Of a stretch of 29,235 bases of DNA, positions 8,090-16,384 are shown piece after piece (position 1 is the stretch's first letter; the number at the start of each line of letters is the position of its first letter). The notes under the pieces are model-generated. The model worked only from the letters and a program-made list of their open reading frames with translations, searched no databases and was not told where the DNA came from. Origin of the DNA: CAZISM01 sp964541895 (GTDB taxonomy: Bacteria > Zhuqueibacterota > Zhuqueibacteria > Residuimicrobiales > Residuimicrobiaceae); assembly GCA_964541895.1 (NCBI GenBank), contig CAZISM010000070.1:1-29235 (forward strand), in the 5' to 3' direction. The position numbers were made by a program, and so were the translations under genes.

Positions 8090-10207
8090 ATGTCGCTATT
8101 GGCCCGATCATTATATATATCGCTCATGATCATTTGCATTGCCCTGTCTCAGGAAAACAAATTGCCCTTTTATTTCACGATCAAGGAACGAACCGAGAAT
8201 CTTCCCGAATTCGTATCACCACCCCAGGTCAATTTGTATAACGGCGATCCCAACTTTAAAGTCGGTTGGGGCATCGACTCGCCCACCGGCCTGGTGGTGA
8301 TGGACGGCGAAGTCTGGGTTCTGTTCAATCTGGGCAACCAGTACGGCACCACGGTCAAAATTGCGCGCTACAAAGGCGCTGATGTTGAACATACGGTTCG
8401 CCAGCCGGATGGCACGATCCAGGTTGAGCCCGGTATTTCCACCCATTTTTGCGGCGGCATGTGGTATGATCACGACACCGGCACCCTCTATGCGCCCCTT
8501 CACTGTGAATATTATCGCGATATCAGTCCGCCGGCCGGCTGGACACGCAAAAAGACCCGCCTCGCCACCAGCACGGATAAAGGCTTGACCTGGAAGCTGG
8601 TGGGCGATATCATCACCGGCTATATGCCCGGAGAAAATGAATGGCTGAAATTTTCCGGCTCTTATTTTGAAGCCGGCACCGGCGATTTTGATTTTTATGC
8701 CGACAGTCTGGGCGGCTACTTTTATATCTATTCCTGCAACGCCTATGCGCCCAAGAACGGCAAAATGAACAATTTCCTCTGGTACAACGAAGTGGCCCGC
8801 TGCGCCATCAGCGACAAAATGGCGCCGGGCAAATGGTTCAAGTTCTGTAACGGCTCCTGGGACCAACCCGGACTGGGCGGCAAGGCGACCCGTGTCACCA
8901 TGGGCTCCCATGGCATCTATGGCCGCATTATCTACAGCCGGCCTCTTAAAAAATATCTGCGCATCGGCATCTCGTTGGGCATTGCCGATCGACGATTCAC
9001 AGACACCGGTTTCAGCGACGGCTCAATTTATGTGGCTGCCTGCGACGATCTGGCCAACCAGATATGGACGCCGAAAGCAAAGCTTTTCGATATACCGGCA
9101 AATGACAAATACGGCTTTACCGTTACCGATGGGGATGGCAAGGATCCATTTGTGTGCGATCAGACTTTGCGCGCCTACAACTATTGGCTGTACAACCTGC
9201 CATCCCGCGCCGTTGATGTTCGTTTTGAGCAGGGTTCGACTCCCTTCGCCGTTACGCCCGCTTATGGCTCCTATGCTTATGAACCGCTACCGGAATCCGC
9301 TGACCCGGTGATGAGCCGTCAGACCAGAATGGTCGGCTGCACCAGCCACGAGATCGCCTGTTTCGGCAAAGGGTGGAGCGACCTGAGCGATCCCAAATAT
9401 TATGAGGGCCGTGCCAAAGCGAATCAAACCGCTGGTGACGGTGTGACCTTTTCTTTCAGCGGCAGCGATATTTATTGGCGAGCCGCTGCCGGTCCGGATG
9501 GCGGCAAAGCGGACGTGTATCTGGATGGAACATGGGCCGCCACTGTAGATTGCTATTACCCCGAGGCCTTGCCGTTTCAATTCGCTTACATCAAGACCGG
9601 ACTCGCCGCTAAGAAACACACTATTCGTGTCGTTATTCGGCAAGATCACAATTCGGCCTCCACAGGGACGACGGTTCGTCACATCGCCTTCGAGTGCTCG
9701 GCCGTAAGCTATCGCGCGTCTGCCGGCTTTAGCAGCGTCATGGCTAAAAACAACTGGTTCTATGAAAAACGCGATGAAAAAGGCTTTGGTCCGCTGGAGT
9801 TTACCGTTGCCAAAATGGTGGTCACCGATCAGGCTTCCGGAAAACAGAAAAAGAGTTATATGAACTATTGGGGTGATGAACAGGAGGCCGTTGTCGGTAA
9901 CCAATTTCAGATAGCCGGCCGCCATGATGCCGTGCGAACCTGGCGTGCGCCGCACCGCGGCAAAATCCGCATTGAAGGAGCGGCTGAGGCGGACAAAGAT
10001 GGCCCTGGCAAAGGGATGGTTCAGATAATCAAAAACGATCGTATGGTGTGGTCGTCTCTGCTGATCGAGCCTGGAAAACAGGTTTCGCATGATCTTACCA
10101 CCAAGGTTGAAAAAGGTGATTCGATGCGTTTTCTTGTTCAAAAAAGTTCGGCAGGAAAAGCAGGAACAAGAATTACATGGGATCCAATTATTACATTTCT
10201 TGAATGA
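8090..10207 (+). CDS. Large secreted protein with Asp-box/beta-propeller-like N-half and C-terminal beta-sandwich modules
   Basis: The 705-residue protein starts with a signal peptide (SLLARSLYISLMIICIALS). Residues ~50-400 have the repeated beta-strand character of a sialidase-like or GH43-like propeller. An Asp-box-like motif (STDKGLTWK, S-x-D-x-G-x-x-W) and repeated 'SHG.YGRIIYSRPLKKYLRIGI' strand patterns are visible. Residues ~460-560 resemble a galactose-binding-like jelly roll (SFSGSDIYWRAAAGPDGGKADVYLDG, then KHTIRVVIRQD). Residues ~575-705 form another beta-sandwich with GPGKGMVQIIKNDRMVWSS and a closing WDPIITF, as in carbohydrate-binding modules. It is probably an extracellular glycan-acting or glycan-binding protein. 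I cannot assign a GH family or catalytic residues. GAGGG lies just before the ATG, after the 8023 terminator, so it likely has its own promoter. Confidence 0.8.
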   Translation: MSLLARSLYISLMIICIALSQENKLPFYFTIKERTENLPEFVSPPQVNLYNGDPNFKVGWGIDSPTGLVVMDGEVWVLFNLGNQYGTTVKIARYKGADVEHTVRQPDGTIQVEPGISTHFCGGMWYDHDTGTLYAPLHCEYYRDISPPAGWTRKKTRLATSTDKGLTWKLVGDIITGYMPGENEWLKFSGSYFEAGTGDFDFYADSLGGYFYIYSCNAYAPKNGKMNNFLWYNEVARCAISDKMAPGKWFKFCNGSWDQPGLGGKATRVTMGSHGIYGRIIYSRPLKKYLRIGISLGIADRRFTDTGFSDGSIYVAACDDLANQIWTPKAKLFDIPANDKYGFTVTDGDGKDPFVCDQTLRAYNYWLYNLPSRAVDVRFEQGSTPFAVTPAYGSYAYEPLPESADPVMSRQTRMVGCTSHEIACFGKGWSDLSDPKYYEGRAKANQTAGDGVTFSFSGSDIYWRAAAGPDGGKADVYLDGTWAATVDCYYPEALPFQFAYIKTGLAAKKHTIRVVIRQDHNSASTGTTVRHIAFECSAVSYRASAGFSSVMAKNNWFYEKRDEKGFGPLEFTVAKMVVTDQASGKQKKSYMNYWGDEQEAVVGNQFQIAGRHDAVRTWRAPHRGKIRIEGAAEADKDGPGKGMVQIIKNDRMVWSSLLIEPGKQVSHDLTTKVEKGDSMRFLVQKSSAGKAGTRITWDPIITFLE

Positions 10208-10224
10208 CGTTCCGGGAGGTGGGT

Positions 10225-11187
10225 ATGAAAAAGTTCATGTGGCGGCGATTAATTCTGCTGTTGTTGGTTTTTCTGTGCGCCTGCGGCGGCAAAAAAGCGG
10301 ATGGGTTGTACACCATCGGCATGGTGCAGATCACCGAGGATCCCATGCTGGATCTGGCGCGCAACAGCGTCATCGCTGCGCTCAGGGAGGAGGGCTTTGA
10401 GGAGGGCAAAAACATTCGCATCGAGTACGAAAACGCTCAGGGTGAAATTCCCAATATAACCCTCATACTCAAAAAATTCGTTTCGCAAAAAGTGAATATG
10501 GTCATCACCAACAGCACCCCCTGTATGGCGGCCGCGGCGCACACGGTCAGAGACATACCGGTGGTGTTTACCGTGGCGTTCAGTCCGCAACAGATCGGCA
10601 TAACGAATCCGCCGGCCAATCTCACCGGCGCCTACGATCCTTTTCAGATGGACGACTTTGTTGGTTTGATGCGTGAGAATATAGTGGGATTACAGAAAAT
10701 TGGTATTCTCTGCAACTCGTCCGAGCCCAATGCCCGCTATGGCGCCGATCGACTCAAAGAAGCGTGCGCCAAACAGAACATAGAGGTGGTGGAGGTAGCG
10801 GTCTTTTCATCCAACGACGTTCTGCAGGCTGGTCAAGCCCTGGCGCAAAAGGGTGTGCAGGCCTTTGCCATTGCCGCCGACAACACGGTCTATCTCGCCA
10901 TGGACGCTTTGGCTAAAGTGGCGAACAGCCAAAAGATCCCGTTATTCGTAACCGAGCCCAGCCAGGTGGAACGCGGCGCCTGCGCCGGCATGGGCATCGA
11001 TTTCAAAGAGTGGGGCAGAGAGAGCGGCAAGATGGCGGCCGCCATCATCAAAGGCGAGAATCCGGCCAACATCCCCATCAAGGCGTTGCAGCACAAGATC
11101 CTGTATCTGAATCTGAAAGCAGCCGCCAGTCAGAACGTGACGTTTCCGGCAGAGCTGATCGCCAAAGCGGATGTGGTGATCAAATAG
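10225..11187 (+). CDS. ABC transporter substrate-binding lipoprotein (TrpX-like, ABC_sub_bind family)
   Basis: The 320-residue product begins with a lipoprotein signal (MKKFMWRRLILLLLVFLCAC, lipobox L-C-A-C with Cys20). It continues as a two-lobe periplasmic-binding fold: YTIGMVQITEDPMLDLARNSVIAAL, VNMVITNSTPCMAAA, IPVVFTVAFSP, and GMGIDFKEWGRESGKMAAAI near the end. This matches the BMP/TrpX-type ABC_sub_bind family. I chose the ATG at 10225, which has GGGAGG upstream and places the basic/hydrophobic signal at the N-terminus. An in-frame ATG at 10204 overlaps the previous stop and lacks a ribosome site. No permease or ATPase genes are adjacent, so its transporter is elsewhere or it is an orphan. 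It probably shares a transcript with the preceding secreted protein. Ligand unknown. Confidence 0.88.
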   Translation: MKKFMWRRLILLLLVFLCACGGKKADGLYTIGMVQITEDPMLDLARNSVIAALREEGFEEGKNIRIEYENAQGEIPNITLILKKFVSQKVNMVITNSTPCMAAAAHTVRDIPVVFTVAFSPQQIGITNPPANLTGAYDPFQMDDFVGLMRENIVGLQKIGILCNSSEPNARYGADRLKEACAKQNIEVVEVAVFSSNDVLQAGQALAQKGVQAFAIAADNTVYLAMDALAKVANSQKIPLFVTEPSQVERGACAGMGIDFKEWGRESGKMAAAIIKGENPANIPIKALQHKILYLNLKAAASQNVTFPAELIAKADVVIK

Positions 11188-11308
11188 GTAGAGCGTGGCA
11201 ACCGTGTTACTGCCGGCCACACGCAGATAGTCATTCAAGTGCATTCGCGGGCCCACGACTTGATCAATTTGCACCCCTTTAATATGGAGTGCAGCAACCG
11301 TGTTGCTG

Positions 11309-11337
11309 CTGGCCGGGGCGTTCTTTGCGCCGGCCAG
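11309..11337 (+). other. GC-rich hairpin, possible terminator of the ABC lipoprotein transcript
   Basis: CTGGCC-gg-GGCG pairs with CGCC-GGCCAG around a short TTCTTTG loop, giving about 10 bp with a 2-nt bulge. There is only a weak following T content (TCTTGTC), so it may be a terminator or part of a repeat. Confidence 0.35.
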
Positions 11338-11340
11338 TCT

Positions 11341-11482
11341 TGTCATTGCGAACTAGGCAACCATCGCTGAGAAAGAGCAAAGAGTCGAATGGAGTGACGC
11401 AATCTCCATATCTCCTGTCATTGCGAACGAAGGAATTGGTGCTGTGAAAGAGCAATTGCCAGAATGGAGTGAAGCAATCTCC
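11341..11482 (+). repeat. Tandem pair of 67-nt GTCATTGCGAAC...GCAATCTCC elements
   Basis: Copies at 11341-11407 and 11416-11482 (75-nt period) both start TGTCATTGCGAAC, share AAAGAGCAA and GAATGGAGTGA in the middle, and end GCAATCTCC. The TCATTGCGA...GCAATCT frame is a widely seen intergenic dispersed repeat in environmental bacteria. Here it occurs as two diverged neighbours. Confidence 0.7.
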
Positions 11483-11779
11483 CTCGACGCAGATCATACC
11501 TCTCGCCCCCCAATTCTCTCTTGCAAATGTCCCTCCTGATTCCTATCATATAGCCGGAGCCAAACAGCTGTATATAGAGCCGGGGCGAAGGTCTCAAGCA
11601 GCCTGTTCCGCACATCGTCCTCCGTAGCTCACCTTCCGTATTCCATTCTTTTTTTGAGGGGTCTTTAATGAATAATCAAATAATCACGATTGATCAATGC
11701 TGTGTTGCGATGATCCCTGCTTTGGGATGATGAACGTTCCTGGCGACGCGCTCAACCTATTTGAAAGCGCAGCGCAGGT

Positions 11780-11802
11780 GCCGCCTCAGCGGCGACTTTT
11801 TT
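11780..11802 (+). terminator. Terminator-like hairpin in the leader of target 1
   Basis: GCCGC-CTCA-GCGGC is followed by GAC and six Ts. It lies 55 nt before the target-1 ATG. It may end an upstream transcript or act as an attenuator for the DGR operon. The stem is short (5 bp). Confidence 0.45.
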
Positions 11803-11856
11803 CACACAACCTGTTGTACATGATATTCGGACCACAACTTTTCCTCTGGAGGGGTT

Positions 11857-14850
11857 ATGCCGGATCTTTACCCTGTCAACGTTTTCCTTTCCTGCCCTGG
11901 AGATGTCGTCAAGGATAAAACCATGCTGAAAAAATTCCTTGAAGGGCTAAACGCAGAATTCGAACGAAAATATAATGTCGAACTGCAGATCATCACCTGG
12001 GAAGAACAGGCCCCACAGGGACCGGTCAGCCGCGGGCAAAAGGGTATAGATGATCTGGTGGAAAACAGCGATATCTATCTGGGATTCATGGCTAACCGGT
12101 TCGGCGGCAACACTGGTCTGTTCCTCTCCGGCACGTATGAAGAATTTGCCATGGCATTTCGACAGTGGGAAAAGCGGAAAAAGATCCATATGCGGTTCTA
12201 TTTCAAGGATGTTGCTGTTTCCCCTGCTAAATTGTCGCAGGATGATTTTGCGCAGCTAGCACGTGTTCGTGAATTCCGCGAAATGATCCGCCCCAATTTC
12301 ATCTATGGAAATTATAAAAAACCCGCTGAATTGTGCGAGCAGGTTAGAATCGAGTTGGACAAGATATTGCCGACCTTGAAACCAGCCGGCAAAAAGCGAA
12401 AACCTGCAATTACTCCAGTCACGGCAAAATCACCGGCAGACGCGCTGACGGTCTATTATCGCTATCTGCAGGATAAATACAACCGCATCCAAGTGTTTCA
12501 AAACGCCGATTTTGAACTGGAAAAAATCTATGTCTCCCTGCGCCTGGAAGCCAATCCTGAACTGCTACAGCATCTGGGTGAAACAGAAGCGCGCCGCAAG
12601 GGTATAAAAGCTGAGCCTGGCGGCCGGTTGCGCGAAGTGGCGCCTGCGGAATGGATGGCTGGCCGGGAAGCGGGCGCGCAAGAAACCGGGCACAAGCCAA
12701 AGGAGCTGAGTATTGACGATATTTTGGCGTCCACAGCGCAGGCGGTCATCCTGGGCGAGCCAGGCGCCGGCAAAACCACCCTGTTCAAACATCTGATCGC
12801 CAAAAACCGCGAACCCGATGATCCCTGGTTACCGGTATTTCTGCCGGTTAAATTTTGGCTGCAGTGCGGTTATTGCAGGCCAGTGGAGGCGTTTATCCAA
12901 TGGCTGCAGCCGGAAAAAGCGTTTTTTAATTCCGCTCTGCTAGCCGCTTTGCTGTCTGAACTCGACAAGGCCTGGCATGACAATCGAGTCATGCTGTTGC
13001 TGGACGGTCTGGATGAAATCGGCCAGGACGATTTTAATACGGCGTGTGAACATTTGAACGGGTTGACGGTGCATGACAACAAAGTGCTGCTCAGCTGCCG
13101 CCGGGCGAGCTATCAGCATCGTCTAAGCAGAGAGCGCTGGGCGGTTTTCAGCATTAATCCCTTTAATCAGTGGGAACGCCGTCAGTTCATGGACAACTAT
13201 TTTGTCAAGCAGCCGGCGCTGGCCGATCAGTTGTACGGCCTCGTCGAAGGCCGGCCGCGGTTGTGCAGCCTCGCCCAGATCCCGCTTTTACTGGGATTGT
13301 TGTGTTATATCTATGAAGAGAGCAAGCAAAAGCTGCCTGAGGATCGTATCGAGCTGTATGAGCGTTGCGTGGATGAGTTGTTGCGCCGCCGTGCTGATCA
13401 GCGATTCGTCTCTTTTCAGGATTTCAAAAAGCGATTTCTGGCGACGTTGGCTTTCCATTTCTTTTCATCCGCCAACGTCAAAGAACGGGAGTGGTTCAGC
13501 GCCGAGGAGATTCTGGAACTCTTGCGCCGCGAGATACAAGCACGCCGGGATTTAGCGCCGGCATTGTCTGTAGAGCATGCCGCTCTTTTGCTGAATGAAC
13601 TGGTGGAAGCCAATGGCCTGCTCCTGCCGGCCGGTGCCGATCATTACTGTTTTCCCCACCGCAGTTTTCAAGAATACTTTAGCGCCCGCTATCTGGATCA
13701 GGTTGGCGATGGACAAGCACGCATCATCGCGACCCTCTGCAAGGACGATTTTTGGAATGAGACCATCTGTCTCTATGCCGGATTGCAGCCCAATGCCACG
13801 GCCTTGATCAATGATCTGGGAAAAAAGGACAGGGTGGACCTGGCCATACGGGTCATTCCCGAGGCCATTCGCATTGATTGGGACAAACTGGATGAAAAAC
13901 TCAACTGGAAAATCCGGCGCAGCGCCGTAGAACGGCTGGTGCTGCCGGAGCCGGACCGCAGCAAAATTGAAGATACGGTGGACTTGCTGCGCGGCATTCT
14001 CTTGCGCAAGCCGGACCCCAATGCCAATGTCCGTTACAGCGCACTGCTCGCCCTGGAAAAGATAGGCAACGAGGAAGCCAAGGCAGCGGTTGCAGCGGCC
14101 TGCATCATTCCGCCGAAAATACTGCAGGAAGCCAAGCCATTCACCTATGAAGCGCGCGGAAATCAGTTCGAGATCAATTTGCCCGGCATGCCGCCCAATA
14201 TGGTGCTGGTGCCGAGCAACAGGAAAAAATCACAAAAAGATTTTTTCCTGGGTATTTTCCCGGTGACCAATTGGGAGTTTCAACGATTTATTGATGATAA
14301 AGGCTATCAAAAGGATGAATATTGGAGCAAAGAAGGCCAGAAAGCAAAAAAAGCGGAAAAATGGAAAGTGCCTCGCTGGTGGGATGACGTTCGTTTTAAT
14401 CATCCCTGGCAACCGGTGGTGGGTGTGAGCTTTTATGAAGCAGAGGCCTATTGCCGCTGGCTCACAGAATCGTCAAAAGCAGATCGGCCGTTTCGAATAC
14501 CACGGGAAGAAGAATGGGAACATGCCGCCAAAGGAGCGGACAATGACGAGTATGCATTCGGCAGCCAATGGAATCAGGACATACCGCGTTGGGATTCATT
14601 CAATGATTATGAAAAAGGATTGACCTATGGTTCCAGTCGAGTGAATACGGTTTACAAAGAGTGTGTCAGCGGTTATGGCCTTTTTGATATGGCAGGCAAT
14701 GTCTGGGAGTGGACGGATAGCCGAGTGTTGCGGGGCGGCTCCTGGTACGACGACTTTGAGAGCAACCTGCGCTCGGCGTACCGCAGCGACTTCGATCCGT
14801 TCATCAGGGGCGACATCATCGGATTTCGTTGTCTCCAGGACTCTCGGTAA
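11857..14850 (+). CDS. DGR target 1: DUF4062 (TIR-like)-NACHT STAND ATPase with C-terminal FGE/C-type-lectin variable domain
   Basis: 997 residues; start supported by GGAGG 6-7 nt upstream. Domains in order: DUF4062/TIR-like N-terminus (~5-170: VNVFLSCPGDVVKDK, WEEQAP, DIYLGFMANRFGG, SGTYEEF), a candidate effector. NACHT/STAND ATPase (~290-460): Walker A GEPGAGKT at 300-307, Walker B VMLLLDGLDE at 378-387, sensor LLSCRRASY, and the FPHRSFQEYFSARYL winged-helix signature near 599-613. A short HEAT-like stretch follows at ~700-750 (NVRYSALLALEKIGNEEAKAAV). The FGE-sulfatase fold (C-type-lectin topology) spans ~769-997 with PVTNWEFQRF, WQPVVGVSFYEAEAYCRW, GLFDMAGNVWEW, RVLRGGSW and GFRC. The last ~40 residues (956-995) are encoded by VR1. 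It is followed by avd and the RT on the same strand. The architecture is that of an NLR-like sensor: ligand-binding tip, ATPase switch, effector. The trigger is unknown. The FGE domain here is a recognition fold, not shown to be a sulfatase maturase. Confidence 0.93.
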   Translation: MPDLYPVNVFLSCPGDVVKDKTMLKKFLEGLNAEFERKYNVELQIITWEEQAPQGPVSRGQKGIDDLVENSDIYLGFMANRFGGNTGLFLSGTYEEFAMAFRQWEKRKKIHMRFYFKDVAVSPAKLSQDDFAQLARVREFREMIRPNFIYGNYKKPAELCEQVRIELDKILPTLKPAGKKRKPAITPVTAKSPADALTVYYRYLQDKYNRIQVFQNADFELEKIYVSLRLEANPELLQHLGETEARRKGIKAEPGGRLREVAPAEWMAGREAGAQETGHKPKELSIDDILASTAQAVILGEPGAGKTTLFKHLIAKNREPDDPWLPVFLPVKFWLQCGYCRPVEAFIQWLQPEKAFFNSALLAALLSELDKAWHDNRVMLLLDGLDEIGQDDFNTACEHLNGLTVHDNKVLLSCRRASYQHRLSRERWAVFSINPFNQWERRQFMDNYFVKQPALADQLYGLVEGRPRLCSLAQIPLLLGLLCYIYEESKQKLPEDRIELYERCVDELLRRRADQRFVSFQDFKKRFLATLAFHFFSSANVKEREWFSAEEILELLRREIQARRDLAPALSVEHAALLLNELVEANGLLLPAGADHYCFPHRSFQEYFSARYLDQVGDGQARIIATLCKDDFWNETICLYAGLQPNATALINDLGKKDRVDLAIRVIPEAIRIDWDKLDEKLNWKIRRSAVERLVLPEPDRSKIEDTVDLLRGILLRKPDPNANVRYSALLALEKIGNEEAKAAVAAACIIPPKILQEAKPFTYEARGNQFEINLPGMPPNMVLVPSNRKKSQKDFFLGIFPVTNWEFQRFIDDKGYQKDEYWSKEGQKAKKAEKWKVPRWWDDVRFNHPWQPVVGVSFYEAEAYCRWLTESSKADRPFRIPREEEWEHAAKGADNDEYAFGSQWNQDIPRWDSFNDYEKGLTYGSSRVNTVYKECVSGYGLFDMAGNVWEWTDSRVLRGGSWYDDFESNLRSAYRSDFDPFIRGDIIGFRCLQDSR
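14721..14841 (+). repeat. DGR variable repeat VR1 (3' end of target 1)
   Basis: It aligns to TR (16385-16505) with a constant offset of 1664 and no indels. In the core there are 18 mismatches and all 18 are adenines in TR. Fourteen of the fifteen TR AAC/AAT codons are changed (to Y, D, D, F, S, S, D, F, D, F, I, G, D, I). A further A-to-G (CAA to CAG) lies in the 3' initiation zone and is shared with VR2. Framework codons RVLRGGSW, LRSAYR and IGFRCL are untouched. Confidence 0.97.
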
Positions 14851-14855
14851 ATTTT

Positions 14856-14877
14856 GAGCCCTTTTAGGCTTGGGCTT
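14856..14877 (+). promoter_or_regulatory. Post-VR1 hairpin, candidate DGR retrohoming element
   Basis: GAGCCC and GGGCTT form a 5-6 bp stem around a 10-nt loop, six nt after the target-1 stop. The same stem, one loop base different, follows VR2 at 20596-20617. DGRs of the Bordetella phage type need a hairpin/cruciform just after the VR for efficient homing, so this is the likely equivalent. TR has no such hairpin. Confidence 0.65.
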
Positions 14878-14915
14878 TGGAAAGAGCATACACGTGACAT
14901 GAACGAGCCAAATCT

Positions 14916-15296
14916 ATGATAATGCAACCTGCAAAGCCGACCGGCGGTTCGCGACAAAAATCGCCGTTGATCAGCCAATATTATCGGCTGGTGATCTGGA
15001 TTCAGGATCGACTGGTGCGCTTCCCCAAAGTCGAGCGTGGTGCCCTGGTGCCGCAAATCGGCAACTTGGCTACCGGCTTGCTGCTGGTGCTGGTGGAAGC
15101 CTATTACAGCAGGCAAAAGCTGGAATTATTGCGCAAAGCAAACCTGATGCTGGAACAGCTCAGGTTGGTGCTTCGCCTCAGCAAGGACAGAAAGCTCTTG
15201 ACTCTAACGCAATATCAATATGCATCAAAAGAGATGGTCGAAATTGGCAAACAGTTGGGCGGATGGATCAACCATCAAAAAGGTGTTGAAAAATGA
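14916..15296 (+). CDS. avd: DGR accessory variability determinant (Avd-like four-helix protein)
   Basis: The 126-residue, largely helical, basic protein matches the bAvd family: an early WIQDRLVRFPKVERGALVPQI helix, LLLVLVEAYYSRQKLELLRKANLMLEQLRLVLRL across helices 2-3, and the terminal IGKQLGGWI motif typical of DGR Avd proteins. Avd forms a basic pentameric barrel that binds the RT and the template RNA and is required for mutagenic cDNA synthesis in studied DGRs. It starts 65 nt after target 1 and its stop overlaps the RT start by 4 nt (ATGA), indicating translational coupling. The first ATG (14916) lacks a clear Shine-Dalgarno, and an in-frame ATG two codons on is equally possible. Confidence 0.9.
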   Translation: MIMQPAKPTGGSRQKSPLISQYYRLVIWIQDRLVRFPKVERGALVPQIGNLATGLLLVLVEAYYSRQKLELLRKANLMLEQLRLVLRLSKDRKLLTLTQYQYASKEMVEIGKQLGGWINHQKGVEK

Positions 15297-16360
15297 AAAC
15301 CTTTAAGCGTCTTTATGGGCAAGAATGCAGCTTTGAAAATCTGCTGGCAGCCAGTGAATCGGCTCGGAGAGGCAAAAATCGCAAACACACGGTGGCACAT
15401 TTTTTCCTAAATCTCGAGCACAATCTTTGGCAGTTGCACGAAGAATTGGCCAGCCAAAGCTACAAACCAGGTCCATACAGAACCTTTACCATTTATGACT
15501 ATGATAAAGCGCGTCAAATCAGCGCCGCACCGTTTCCTGACCGTGTCGTCCACCACGCCTTGCATAAAGTCATTGAGCCGCTGTTCGATCGCACGTTCAT
15601 TTATGACAGCTATGCCTGTCGTACCGGCAAAGGCACACATCGAGCCGTGCAGCGCTTTCAGCATTTTGCGCAGAGAAACCGCTATGTGCTGAAATGCGAT
15701 ATAAAAAAGTATCATCCAAGCATCGATATCGACATCCTGAAGCAGATTTTGAATGAAAAGATCAGGGATGAAGGTACACTGTGGCTGTGCCATATCATCC
15801 TGGACAACGGCAATCCCCAGGAAGCGGTGATGCAATATTTTCCTGGAGATTCGCTTTTTACGCCTCTGGAGAGGTCTCGCGGCATTCCCATCGGCAATCT
15901 CACCAGCCAGTTTTTTGCCAATGTCTATCTGGATGGGCTGGACCATTTTATCAAGGAACAATTGCGCTGCAGGTACTATATTCGTTATGTGGATGATTTT
16001 GTCATTTTCAGCGACGACAAAGGCCTGTTGTGGAAAATTAAAAACCTGATTGAAGAGCATCTGATTTCTCTTCGCCTGAGATTGCATGAACATAAATGTC
16101 ATGTCTTCAAAACGGCAGAAGGCGTGGCTTTTCTCGGCTATCGCATATTCCCCGATCATTTGCTGTTGCGCAAGGAGAACGGGTTTCGATTCCAAAGAAA
16201 GCTAAAGCGCCTGATAAAGCTATTTCACGGATCAAACGAAGAGCAAAAATTTGCCGTACAATCCGTTCAAGCCTGGATCAGCCATGCCGGTCATGCCCAC
16301 ACCGGCGGGTTGCAGAGATCTCTGTTGACGAACACGCCCTTTGCGGCCATGGTTCGTTGA
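15293..16360 (+). CDS. Diversity-generating retroelement reverse transcriptase
   Basis: 355 residues, the usual size of DGR RTs. Motif order: RQISAAPFPDRVVHHAL (RT1/2), YDSYACRTGKGTHRAV, catalytic Asp136 in KCDIKKYHPSID (motif A), RGIPIGNLTSQFFANVYL at ~196-213 and YVDD at 232-235 (Asp234/Asp235). A C-terminal thumb-like region includes FLGYRIFP, with VQAWISHAGHAHTGGL near the end. The motif-4 form I-G-N-x-x-S-Q, in place of the group-II-intron/retroviral Q-G-x-x-x-S-P/Q, is characteristic of DGR RTs. With Avd it copies TR RNA into cDNA with errors at adenines. It overlaps avd by 4 nt and its stop lies 24 nt before TR. No separate maturase or endonuclease domain is present, as expected for DGRs. 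Confidence 0.97.
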   Translation: MKTFKRLYGQECSFENLLAASESARRGKNRKHTVAHFFLNLEHNLWQLHEELASQSYKPGPYRTFTIYDYDKARQISAAPFPDRVVHHALHKVIEPLFDRTFIYDSYACRTGKGTHRAVQRFQHFAQRNRYVLKCDIKKYHPSIDIDILKQILNEKIRDEGTLWLCHIILDNGNPQEAVMQYFPGDSLFTPLERSRGIPIGNLTSQFFANVYLDGLDHFIKEQLRCRYYIRYVDDFVIFSDDKGLLWKIKNLIEEHLISLRLRLHEHKCHVFKTAEGVAFLGYRIFPDHLLLRKENGFRFQRKLKRLIKLFHGSNEEQKFAVQSVQAWISHAGHAHTGGLQRSLLTNTPFAAMVR

Positions 16361-16384
16361 TAAGAGCGGGTATGGATCGCCATG

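Larger units (their letters stand above)
11188..11856. other. Long intergenic region upstream of the DGR
   Basis: 669 nt without a credible gene. It contains a degenerate ~22-nt direct repeat (11197-11218 and 11293-11314), a strong GC-rich hairpin (11309-11337), a tandem pair of GTCATTGCGAAC...GCAATCTCC elements, and a terminator-like hairpin (11780-11802) just before target 1. A possible 20-codon ORF (11668-11730) precedes that hairpin. The promoter of the DGR unit should lie here, but I cannot place it. Confidence 0.5.

Noticed and set aside
11668..11730. Possible 20-codon leader ORF upstream of target 1
   Set aside because: There is a GAGGGG upstream, but the ORF is too short and has no recognisable sequence; kept only as a remark on possible attenuation.
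14161..14850. FGE domain as a maturase for the arylsulfatase at 25464-27101
   Set aside because: In both targets the FGE-like domain ends a STAND protein and carries the DGR variable repeat, the known recognition use of this fold. I cannot show the catalytic Cys pair of true formylglycine-generating enzymes.
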